A DNA stretch of 64,000 nt, taken from NCBI RefSeq assembly GCF_002443255.2, contig NW_019211457.1:40771126-40835125 (forward strand), read 5' to 3'. Position numbers and translations under genes: made by a program. Below are positions 9,716 to 19,531 of the stretch, in pieces (the stretch's first letter is position 1; every line of letters starts with the position of its first letter). Under the pieces are notes generated by a model. The model was given only the letters and a program-made list of their open reading frames with translations. It made no database searches and was not told the DNA's origin. Source of the stretch: Varroa destructor (lineage: Eukaryota > Arthropoda > Arachnida > Mesostigmata > Varroidae).

Positions 9716-12354
9716 AGTGTATTTAATAGTTCATTACAAAAGATTCTTAATTTATCCAACAAATTAAAAGTTGGTGCTTTAATAATATTGTTACGTGGAA
9801 TATAATAATATACGTTACGTCAAGCCAATGTACCGGCTAGAACCTCAGATGTTTCACGAATTATTTTTCATAAAACAGGGTAAAATTAAAACCAATGATT
9901 TTAGTTGCTTACAATTTTCAGTACGGTTAAAAAATGTAACAAAAATTTGAAAATTAAAGCTCGAAATATATCATCCTGTTGTAGCTTTAGGTTATTATTG
10001 GACGGTAATTACAGTAATTGTCTAATGCTTCTAGAACGTTTTTTTAAAGCAAAGCAAATAGCTCGGCTTTAATCGCATATTATAACCAACTAGGTACACT
10101 TGCATATGGAATGAACCATGTGCTTAAAGTCGTTCCGATCATATCATATAGTGTATTTCATAGGCGTGGCACCTAACATTTTGTTCTTAAAAACAATACT
10201 ATTACCCTGAACTCGGGTGCTTACAGATGTAGTTCTATTTGTTCATACGCAGAAGGTTATGAAGGACGCGCATTTTTTCAATATATATCGACAGCGATAA
10301 GGAAATCGGTTAAAAGGCCAGTAATCCGCTACGAGCAAGATCTTTATGAACGGGTTACGGAAACCCCACACGTGTATTTACACACACGAAGTTGTTTATA
10401 GAGGGCCGCGACTCTGTTAAAATCCCTTAATATTTCAAACACAATGCTACTGTTGTTGTTGTCTGAACTGTGCTTCCAAGAAGGGAACTCCATACTGATA
10501 CCCCTATAAATTTTTGAACCTTTATTATGCCTACGTAAATATACGTATTTTGTACGTGTCCCTTGTTATGTGTTATAATTTATTTTAGAATAATACGCTT
10601 ATATAGCAATCACTGAATTCACTAAAGACCCTAGCTTTAAGCACCCTGATGCTATCTAACGAACAACCAGCGAATGAACAAAATACTCTGGCTAGATTGG
10701 TGACAAAACACTTGGCCAAATTCAAAGAAAAATTGGGGTGTGAATCGAATTAACTGACCATACTATAGCAGCTGCAGTTAGGAAACCGCTTAGAAATGTG
10801 CAACCTATCTAAGCCTGCCGCGACATTAGCAAAAATTTTAGCAGGCTCAGTTCCCTGAGACTTAAAAATTAAGGACGAGTGCATGCTCAGGCAAAGTCTC
10901 GACAATGTGGCGAGAAGAGTAGACTGCAACATCTAATCTTACACCGCGAGCGAAAGGGAGGAAAAGGATTGTTAATGTAGAGATCTGAATTGCACTTTAT
11001 GGTAGATATCTGCTCACTTTATAGTTGATACCGATATTCACGGGATACCCAATTTTTGAAAAAATGCTTTGTGCACTGCGGTCTTGGAAGACACAGCTTA
11101 CCATATGCTGACGCTATACTAGAGCAGGATACATGACAGGAAAAATGAGATCGGTCATAGAAAATGGTGTCAGGAATATATCATTGTAGGGTCAAGAGGA
11201 AGCTGGAACAGACGAGACCCTAAAAAGGGAGATTTCGGAGGAAAACAAGCAGTTCGTGAAGTTACGCTTGAGCAGCAGAAAAAAACAATGCTTTGCGGCC
11301 AAGTTGACAGGACGCATTAGGAGTTATCCCTTTCTGCAGAAAACTGCTTCATTCGGAGATGGGGAACCTGGCCAGAATGGCTCCGGCTTAGTGATCCGGT
11401 GGCATTGGCTGACCCTTCCTATATGATAGTGTCACTGCCAAATGAAAATCTGAATTTACACGGAGTAGACCTGGAGAGAGACATTGAAAATTAATGGGTA
11501 ATGGTTAAGCCGGGACTAGGTTCAACAGTCGGAACTTCGCATTCGGTCCACATAAACTAATTAGAGATTATAGTTTAATGATGCTGTACGTACGTAAACT
11601 GTTTTACTCAAACCCTGTTAACAAAATTACCGTTCAAGCGCTCAACACTTCCCGACGTTACGCACTGGCAAATCCATATATAGTGCCTAGGATAAGAATA
11701 TAACATGGCCTTGAAGGTAGCTCGCACTTACTCAGATAGAACTTTTGCCATTTTTTTTGTTAGAGGGATTTATAATCCATCTGATTTGCAATTATTATGA
11801 ATTTAGTTGTTGTCTCGCCTTTTTCTTCTAATTTAATCGTCTTACGTTCGTAGACGGTACGTTTGTTGCTCTTTTACACATGGCTATTTCGTAAGACTGC
11901 ACGCGCAAAATAGGATAAAACTCATCCTCGTGTTGTTACACTGCTTCATGAATACGCGACGCCCAATAAATTTGGTTGACGTGCCAGTTTAATCTGGCTT
12001 AGAAGGAGACTAGTTGCGGTCCTCTGCTCTATTCTGTGTCCTGTCTATATTGCACTTTGTCTGAAAGTGGTCAGGGTCCGAAAATAAAATTGGAATACTG
12101 TTGAAATATATCCACATACATGCCCTCGTTTAGCTAGCATGGAGATAGCTAAGGGATGACAGTAATTCTGCGATTTGTTATTAAAGGGGTTTTAGCCGAC
12201 GGCTATCAGAAGCTCGACACATGGTTGTCGTCAGTTATTTTTTGAGAAATTGAGACAATTGATAATCGTCGTGTTTGCCTAAATCGCTAGGAATCGAGCG
12301 CTCAGCTCCTATCAGATCAAAGAACCGATGGCTGAAAAGCATGTTCTGCTTAGA
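9716..12354. other. Spacer between the duplicated units
   Basis: AT-rich DNA with no homologue elsewhere in the window that I could see. The longest frames are about 60 codons and have no protein character. A purine-rich, GC-richer part lies at about 11040-11530. A GAGAGAGC word at 12353-12360, just before copy 2, could serve a GAGA-type factor. No mobile element ends or RNA gene were recognised. Confidence 0.5.
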
Positions 12355-12380
12355 GAGAGCGATAGGGGCGGCGCTTACAA

Positions 12381-12386
12381 TCAGTC
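12381..12386 (+). promoter_or_regulatory. Candidate initiator of zinc-finger gene copy 2
   Basis: TCAGTC is a perfect match to the arthropod initiator TCAKTY, with the A at 12383 as candidate +1. It sits in the same relative place as the CCAGTT of copy 1, between a shared ATAGGG and a shared GCCCTTGCCAC. No TATA box is seen about 30 bases upstream. An AGTTG at 12416 resembles a downstream promoter element but is about six bases out of register. Confidence 0.4.
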
Positions 12387-12500
12387 GAACCTAAAGAGAA
12401 TCCGTAGTGGCACCGAGTTGTATCTTAGCCCTTGCCACCCTTGCACAGTCCTCGTACATCCTCACCAGACACAAGTCGCGCTACCCGCATCCTCTTAAAT

Positions 12501-12545
12501 ATGGCTGTCGTTCAGTCAGCGCTAAAGGCTTCATGTCTGTGCTGT
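12501..12545 (+). CDS. Candidate first coding exon of zinc-finger gene copy 2
   Basis: An ATG at 12501 has a good context (A at -3, G at +4) and opens MAVVQSALKASCLCC. A full-strength donor GTAAGT follows at 12546. Splicing to the AG at 12719-12720 gives a 175-nt intron and joins in phase 0 to Ile-Arg-Met at 12721, directly into the finger gene. The product would be 322 residues, against 324 for copy 1, and both start MA-x-VQ. Against this, the acceptor has a poor pyrimidine tract. Without splicing, the TAG at 12718-12720 closes the frame and translation would start at 12727. Confidence 0.4.
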
Positions 12546-12726
12546 GTAAGTGCTTTGAACGTTGTTTGGTTTGCTCACAATCGTCTAACAACTTCGTCAT
12601 CGGTCCTCATCTTCGTTACATGTTCTCCTGCGTCAGTCATAGAATGCCATATTTGTAAATCACTCTTCGAGGTTTGCTGTAACAATCATTGACGATAAGA
12701 CACTAGACAACATACAATAGATCAGG

Positions 12727-13644
12727 ATGCAAGAAGCTGTGGCCGATCAGCCTCCTCAGATGATCCCGCAGAACGCAGCACTTCACGCTAACTCTCGCGC
12801 TGTAGTGATCGAAGCAAAGTCGTTCGCATGTACTTTTGAGGACTGCAACTTCAAATCGTACCGGTATCACCATTTGAAAAGACATATTATGACGCATACT
12901 AAGGAAAAGCCGTTTGCCTGCCCTGAGTGCGGGACTAAGCGCGCACGACGTGACGCGCTTGCCCAGCACATGAAGACGCATGCGAAGAAAGACAAATGCA
13001 GGTGCATACATTGTTCAAAAAAGTTCAACAGCGTGGAAGAAGTACAAGAACACCTTGATACGGCACATCGACATATCTGTGACAAATGTAAAAGAAATTT
13101 TGTTAGTACGAAACAACTGAGTGACCACAAACGTGAGCATAATGTGACCAGATGTCGAATGTGCGCGTTTTCGTCGACGCACTACCACAAGGTCATGAGA
13201 CACGAACGCAAAGTGCATTTTATTTCCAAGGACAATCAAATAGCTCAGGCGGCCACTCCGGAGGACGTAAGCCAAGGTCAGACTGTGGACGAAATCGAAG
13301 ATCAATCAGGCAGCGATATCAGGGAGGCGAGCTCACCTGATTCTGTCAGCAGCCTCACAGGCCCAGTCGCTATGGTCCGCGCGCCAGCCACTGACGACAA
13401 CCTTTCTTCCCAACCGTTGGACTTGTCAGTCCGATCAACCGTAGTACAGGCCAATAATGGAACCAACATCAACTTCAATTCAGTCGATGGATCCAATCCT
13501 AACCGAATCCCTCCCGCTCCTTTGAATCTGCCCTATGAGCTACAGATGAACAGTGTAATGAGACCAGGCTACTATTTACATTTGTATCACAACTATTTGG
13601 ATTACATCAATAATCCCGCGTACTGGTATTTTTCTCAGAACTAA
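12727..13644 (+). CDS. Five-finger C2H2 zinc-finger protein with CtBP-type motif, copy 2
   Basis: Paralog of the gene at 4622-5596. Counted from the ATG at 12727 it has 305 residues, with A at -3; a stop lies in frame just upstream, so unspliced translation begins here. All five C2H2 fingers, the PLDLS motif, PLNLP and the Tyr-rich tail are intact. Beyond the first five codons it differs from copy 1 at three residues: Trp to Ser two residues before the first Cys of finger 1, Gly to Glu, and Leu to Val in the acidic linker. One further difference is silent. The N-terminal Gln-rich segment of copy 1 is absent and may be replaced by the separate exon at 12501-12545. The intact frame suggests a working gene. 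DNA targets should be the same as those of copy 1. Confidence 0.85.
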   Translation: MQEAVADQPPQMIPQNAALHANSRAVVIEAKSFACTFEDCNFKSYRYHHLKRHIMTHTKEKPFACPECGTKRARRDALAQHMKTHAKKDKCRCIHCSKKFNSVEEVQEHLDTAHRHICDKCKRNFVSTKQLSDHKREHNVTRCRMCAFSSTHYHKVMRHERKVHFISKDNQIAQAATPEDVSQGQTVDEIEDQSGSDIREASSPDSVSSLTGPVAMVRAPATDDNLSSQPLDLSVRSTVVQANNGTNINFNSVDGSNPNRIPPAPLNLPYELQMNSVMRPGYYLHLYHNYLDYINNPAYWYFSQN

Positions 13645-13789
13645 AAGCTTACCTATACATGTCTGTATTGACGATTATGACAAAACTTATATTAGAATCT
13701 GGCCAGTACGACATGAATCGTGCAATGTAAAAGAAATTAGCATTTCAACAGAGGAATATAACGACTCACAAGCGCGTTCGTAAGCGAAG
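12742..13789. repeat. Near-identical tract shared with copy 1
   Basis: Partner of 4694-5741. The differing positions here are 12804, 12821, 13262 and 13285. The start of the tract falls a few codons into the gene: codons 3-5 after the ATG at 12727 hold four differences in eight bases, then identity begins abruptly. The end at 13789/13790 is equally abrupt. Confidence 0.85.
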
Positions 13790-14248
13790 AGAACGATACA
13801 TTGCATCTTATATAGCTACGTTGTGACCGGCCAACGAAAGGCGGTCCTTTGCTTGCCTTATGACCATCGTAGACCATTTCCGTGCAAGACCACCATCAGC
13901 CTCTGATTTCTCGTTTCGTTTTTTCGTTGTCCAGTGTCTATCTAAATAACCAAAATATGGCACTGATTCCAGGGCTTTCATGTCTTACGATAAACATTGC
14001 GCACAATACCGCCATGCTAAATACAAAAAATATTGCAATACATTGAAAGTAAGCCGAGAACGATAACATATACGTAAGTAAATACCCCGAATCATAAAAT
14101 GTCTAAGTCAGTATGTCTCTAATGCCTAAGTAGCGATAACATTCGCTTATCTTCACGTTTAGTTCTCTCGAGTGATATTTGCGGTACTTTGCACACTTGC
14201 AATAATGTTATCAGAAGTCATAAATTTCCGCTTGCTATATTTTTATGG

Positions 14249-14249
<1 letters not shown>

Positions 14250-14285
<36 letters not shown>

Positions 14286-14302
14286 CATATACCTATATAT
14301 AA
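14250..14302. repeat. (TA)n microsatellite, unit 2 only
   Basis: About 15 uninterrupted AT units run from 14250 to 14281, followed by ACATACATATACC and a short TA tail. The tract lies in an unmatched segment of unit 2 and has no counterpart in unit 1. Confidence 0.95.
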
Positions 14303-15578
14303 TGGTTGGAATAAATATCGTCACTACACAAGTGAACTATGTTTTAATTTACTTATCGACATTAACGTTCATCATAGAGAAGCTTACGAAATGAATTGCT
14401 GTCTTGACGCTCTAGACCATCTTCGCAAACATCCTAGGTTAAGCTGAGATTGATTTTCAACAACAATGCCCATTCAACTCTATATCTGAAGTGTCTTCAA
14501 ATATGCACCTCCAGTAGACTATAAATAATTTAATTAATTATAACAAAATGAATAAAATATAAACGAACCATATAAACATTTTCATGATGACGGTCTTATG
14601 CAGACAACTTAATTCTTAGTTTCTCCTTCAAGTTACTTATTCATTTTTCAATTTCATGTTGTTTGTCGTTTTCCTAATTACGTGCTTGGTCACTTCCTGC
14701 GCGCTCGCAGAAAACCTAAGTAATAACTAGCTCGCATTTTACGTTGCATCCTATTATTTTCTATTCTATCCTACTTGTCATGGCTACATGTTCACTTCCA
14801 ATTTACTTATTCTGTTTTTGTAAGTATTTAGAAGCGGAGCATGGCAAAGAGTCAGTCGAATATACTTTACATGACAAAGACGGTCCATTCTACAAAATAA
14901 TATAAACCGATTAGAAACCGGAGGAGACAACAGAGCTCATTAAGAATCACACCTTTTTCTAGGTTGCTCTCTTGTAGTATCCTATGTCTTTTAGTTTTCA
15001 CTTAATAGGACTATCTTCTTTTCTATCCGATGTATAATCCGTCGAGTGCACAGCTAAGACAGTGGAAGCTGATGTTTAAAATACAGACGCAGTTGCATAC
15101 ACGGTACAGGTAAATAGGGCAATATTCGCCCTCCGGGGTCAGCACTTACAAGCTTATATCCTCTACGGCTAATACTTCCTTATTGCCAGGTACACAAAGT
15201 ATGTAAGGTTTAGTTGGACGGCTATAATGAACTTACTTTAGTCGAAAAGTTGAGGGGTTGCAAAAATTTAAATAGTGGATTGCCTTAAGCTGAAAAATCC
15301 TGTACATGCTTGTCAAACTCTAAGAAAGGAAAAAAGCAAATGGATTTTTTTGATAGCTAAATAAGTCACCTGTAATAACAAATCATCATTTAGACTCTCA
15401 ATATCTAATGATGGTTTTTAGTGTTTTCAACGTATATAATTTCTACCCCTAAAAGCCCATAGCTCGTAGCTCAAAGCAATGCTTCTTACATCGATCTGCT
15501 CCGTGTAAACCGTGTATTTAGACCTACAAACCCTTTTTTACTTGTATAGGGAGCAATTTTTTTTCAGTCCCCACACAG

Positions 15579-15629
15579 GCGACGGCAGCTATTGATGAAC
15601 CGGGCGATCTTCACCTGCATATGACTGAC
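15579..15629 (+). other. Candidate 51-nt internal exon, copy 2
   Basis: Base-for-base identical to 6575-6625. It is preceded by a T-run and CCCACACAG and followed by GTAAGT. Downstream in the same frame, unit 2 meets a TGA within eight codons, so it would be coding only if spliced. The phase 0 ends match a possible donor GTAAGC inside the zinc-finger gene at 13267. Confidence 0.4.
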
Positions 15630-15823
15630 GTAAGTTTTGCGTTGAGGCGTTGAGGCATAGCTTTATGCCTTTACCTAAGAGACGTAAATAGATCTCACAA
15701 GTATCTCACGGTAATAGTCTACGCTAGATGTGGTGGTTTCCGTAACGTTCGACTCCTACCTGCAACACAGTCATGTCTCGGTTGACTCAGTTATCCGTGC
15801 TATTTCAAATTACGGTGTTTCAG

Positions 15824-15889
15824 AGTTTGTTCACTCATCGAATAATAACAATGATACGTTTTCGCGGCGTATTTTTATTATTTGTATGA
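15824..15889 (+). other. Candidate terminal coding exon, copy 2
   Basis: GGTGTTTCAG ends at 15823. The phase 0 frame gives the same 21 residues and TGA as unit 1. The two differing bases are silent in this frame. The intron from 15630 would be 194 nt, against 175 nt in unit 1. Confidence 0.3.
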
Positions 15890-16179
15890 ATGACATCCAC
15901 GCAGCGGTGATCGTGCTTCTACTGTCATACAGAGCCCCACGTACTGATACAATTTCTTGGAATTATCTTGAGTAATCATTACTGAATCAACCAAGCCGCA
16001 TGTTACGTGTGCTGTTAAATATATGGTTTCATAAGCACCTCTGTAGATAACGTAGTGCTCTGCCAAGTATATTCGTCTGAGTCAATCGATCAAAGGTCAG
16101 TGTACTGCTGTTGAATTTTCATATGGTCCCTTGCATGTTATGTCAAGATTCAATAACAACCCAGACTATTAAGACCCCA

Positions 16180-16433
16180 ATGCAACCCGCTTCGTGTTCC
16201 GTTCGTAGCCCCACATGCTGTCTGACTCCGAATAGGATTGGAAGAAATTCTCGGAAGGTCGTCGGCCGAGCAATCAGTAGAAGTAAGCTGTCTCTTGACT
16301 GCAGACGAACCTTCGAACAGCTGTAATACAGGCGCAGTGTTCCGAAACATGATAACCGCTGGGTTTACCTTGGTCTAAGGCCTACGATGCTTCTTCAGAT
16401 TCCTTCTACCTCACTGGTAGAAAACATTTCGGC
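16180..16433 (+). other. Highly conserved block with a 48-codon ORF, unit 2
   Basis: Counterpart of 7128-7380. The ORF from 16180 to 16326 has the same length, start and stop as in unit 1. The other frame that is open in unit 1 across this block is broken here by a TAA at about 16374, which argues against that alternative. Function is unknown. Confidence 0.25.
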
Positions 16434-16630
16434 GCACTTTACCAATATAGAGTAGAAAAGTAATTTTCTTTTCGGTCACCATACTGACACGTATATTTGC
16501 TCGGCGGTTAGCCCCATAGCAGCTTCAAAAACAGAGGACTCTTTCGCAAACTTCGATTTTCTATAGAGATTGTCTTAATTCTTCAATTGTAGCATTCTTT
16601 GTTGTTGCTACTTTTGTGATTTTTCTTGTC

Positions 16631-16651
16631 TGTTGTTGTTGTTGCTGTTGT

Positions 16652-16685
<34 letters not shown>
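16631..16685. repeat. (GTT)n followed by (TA)n microsatellite, unit 2 only
   Basis: GTT repeats run to about 16653, interrupted once by GCT, and pass directly into about 15 TA units. Unit 1 lacks this segment at the matching place near 7528. Confidence 0.95.
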
Positions 16686-16689
<4 letters not shown>

Positions 16690-17882
16690 GTTACTTTACT
16701 ATAATTGAATTGATTGGCAATGATTAATTGTGCAATGAAGTGAAACTACTTTTTACAAATACTGTACAATATATTACGAGACAAAACTAAACGCAGCTCT
16801 CTACAAGAACAATAATATGACAATTACCTGTCCAACGTCCATATTGGAACTTCAATTTGATTGAACCTTGATTAAGGTTAATGAACCTCTAGTAGCATCT
16901 GTCTAGACAACCTTAAAATGCACTTACAATACTAAGACGATCAGCTCCAACTGAGAAAGAAACGAAAGATTTGAGAACCATTATGCTAGATAGGTATTGT
17001 CTTATTCAAAGCTGATATATTGGAGTTATATCAATTAAGTAAAATATTTACACGGTATATTTGGCCCAGCTTATATAAGATTACGAAGGCACACCGAGTC
17101 TTCTTCGTGTAAACGTATATATAAAGCTATTTCAACGTATAATTATTCAGGAGCTCTCCAGTAAAGCGCATGGCTTACTTGACGAGACGGAGTAAAATTT
17201 ATATCGAAAACGTTGTCTTCCGTCCCGGTACTCATGGCTGCTTCGTGGCAGAGACCCTGATTGAAATAAGAAAAAAAAAACATGGAAATTTAATCACGGG
17301 TTTAGGCCTATTTACGAAGATGTTGATCCGTCTTGCCATTACACTGCTACGCTAACTGTTTACAACGCAATATGCCCTTGATTCCTTCTGAAATTTTAGA
17401 TGCATTATGCAGATTGTCGCTACAATGGAGCCGATCGTTGAACTGCTAAGCCATCCGTACGAAGTCCTTACGTGACATATTCCTCATCAAACGCCTCGTT
17501 TAATAACTTATGGCCGGAGAAAGTATTACTAGGTTAGAGTTTTGTTACTCGACAACGTAGGACTCATGCGAATAGGTGTTTCTAGCAATGTAAAACCAAT
17601 GGTGCGCTCATTGGTGTTTTTCAATTCAAACTTGATGTGCTTGTTGAAGAAAGGAAGCCTAATACAATATAGGCAGGTTATTGTGATCGTTTCTAGTTAC
17701 AGATAGCTTTCTTCCTGCAAAACGGACGTGAAGCCATTCACAATAGATCATGAGATGCAGCCAGATAAACGTCAGCATCAGATGCACTCATAGATTTCTG
17801 TGTTTTTCTAACATTATAGTTCTATATTAACTAAATATTAGTAATGTAACGTTTCATTATAATATATTTATGGGCTTACAGC

Positions 17883-17987
17883 AGAAGGTGAGATTAACAG
17901 GGATCTTGATATGGGATTGCCCATCACCCGTAATTCTTTACATCAACGACGTAATGGAGATCGGCGACCTGGCAGAGCGAATCTAAG
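17883..17987 (+). pseudogene. Possible non-LTR reverse transcriptase remnant, unit 2
   Basis: Counterpart of 8497-8631. The frame reads GILIWDCPSPVILYINDVME and then stops at a TAA about ten codons further on. It is more decayed than in unit 1. The single YIND-type motif is the only support. Confidence 0.3.
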
Positions 17988-19451
17988 GTTCGGTCGCAAC
18001 TGTGCTTAGGCGTATAACAAAAAGTCGTTCGTTGAGCCTAGCTTCATGTAGAGATTTTGGAGAAACAGAGCTTTCTTGCGAGAAAATCCAATACGCAGTG
18101 CGAAAACGACTGTGATAGAGTGGTGATGGTAGAAGATGACGCCACTGGCGTCTCGAAGTCGGAGTTGGCGTCGGCGTCTCATCGGCTAGACGAAAGGTCA
18201 TGAACTCAAAGCTAAAGACCGAAACTACCCCAGTGCGTGTTGGGGTTTTAGCAACCAAGCTCCTAAGGTTGAGAGCTCGAAAGCTATGATTTCCTGTTCT
18301 GCGGCGCTTCGAAAGTGAAACAATATGTTGCAAGTAGGGCGAGGGTGAATATTAAGCACCACTAATATTTCTGTACAACACTGTGGTCTATGTAAAGGGC
18401 TTACGGATTTCACAATACTCTACAACATAGTACCTTAGCTACTACTCATAATCCATCTGCCCGACTGCATCTTCTTGTTTCAGCTATGCAAATTGTTTAA
18501 CTCAGCCGACTCGGTCTGTCATCGCTAAGGAAGCTTGACGTTTTCGAGCTGCGTTCGCTAGCGAAGTAGTGATTTGTTCGGCGTTCAGATTAAGGTTTAC
18601 AACCTTCATAATCTATCTTGAGAAAAAGAGAAATACAGACCGAGGGCTATGCATCGGGATAAGCCATATAGGCACAGGGGTTACTGCGACCGACAGCGTA
18701 TACCCTTTTCAGCCCGATAATTATGAGATTCAATGACAAGTGTCATTGATAAAATTCCTCGATGATGCTCCCCGTAAGTTATACTAAGCCTGAATCAATT
18801 TTGAGTGTTTGACTCTAACGTTGGAACACGCCGAATTAATTAATCTCCGTATATAAGATCCATATATAACAAACGAATACGGTAGAAATGCAAGACAAAT
18901 TTTTAGTCTACTGTTTGCTGCCATAACGCTTGATTTTTTTTGGTTCGATTGAAATTAGTTCTCTGTTTAGCGGTATGCAAAATAGACGGACGGCGCACGG
19001 AGTAGACGATTTTGCCTAATGCTATCGGAGGTTTTTGTTATACTGAGCTCGTATATATGTATGCCTTTCATAGAGGTCACATAGTAACTATAGGGTTCTA
19101 GGTTAATGGCCTATTGTATAACATTATGGTTCCGCCTATAACAAACTGCTGGTGAGATGCTTTATTTAAAAAGACAAAAGGGAAAGTGGGTTGTATTCCG
19201 TAAGGCTGCGCTGTTTAGATAGGATGCTATTGAGCTAACGGTTTAAACAATAAGACAAACGAAAAAAGTAACATCAGACGAAGCCATTGCTTTATGCTGT
19301 GGTGCTAACGCTATAATTCGTCTGTTTTAGCGGATATGAAGAAAATGCTACATTGACATCTGTTCTGATCTTCAATGTAGGTCCCTCTACGAATACTCCT
19401 AATAGCGTGAAAGGTTCGTATCAAAATGCATCATCTTTATTTGAAAGTGGG

Positions 19452-19531
19452 CACTTTTCGAGTCAATCGATTATCAACGAAACCTTGAATCTCGAAAATT
19501 GAAAGTGTCGAGCTTGGTTTTCGTCGATTGA
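19452..19531. repeat. Interleaved inverted repeats
   Basis: CACTTTTCGAG (19452-19462) can pair with CTCGAAAATTGAAAGTG (19491-19507), with a bulge. TCAATCGA plus CGAAACC (19463-19470 and 19478-19484) can pair with GGTTTTCGTCGATTGA (19516-19531). The order A, B, A', B' is that of a pseudoknot, or of overlapping inverted duplications. Confidence 0.45.

Larger units (their letters stand above)
12355..19030 (+). repeat. Tandem segmental duplication, unit 2
   Basis: Direct repeat of about 4340-9715, longer by about 1.3 kb. Extra DNA not matched in unit 1 includes about 14070-14310 with a (TA)n tract, about 14525-15312, and 16596-16700 with (GTT)n and (TA)n. Some stretches, such as about 16750-17400, align only weakly. 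Downstream homology ends close to 19025. Confidence 0.85.

Noticed and set aside
12432..12692. 86-codon frame upstream of copy 2 containing CHICKSLFEVCCNNH
   Set aside because: It looks like a partial C2H2 finger, but the Phe-to-His spacing is wrong, the start is TTG, and the frame differs from that of the real gene.
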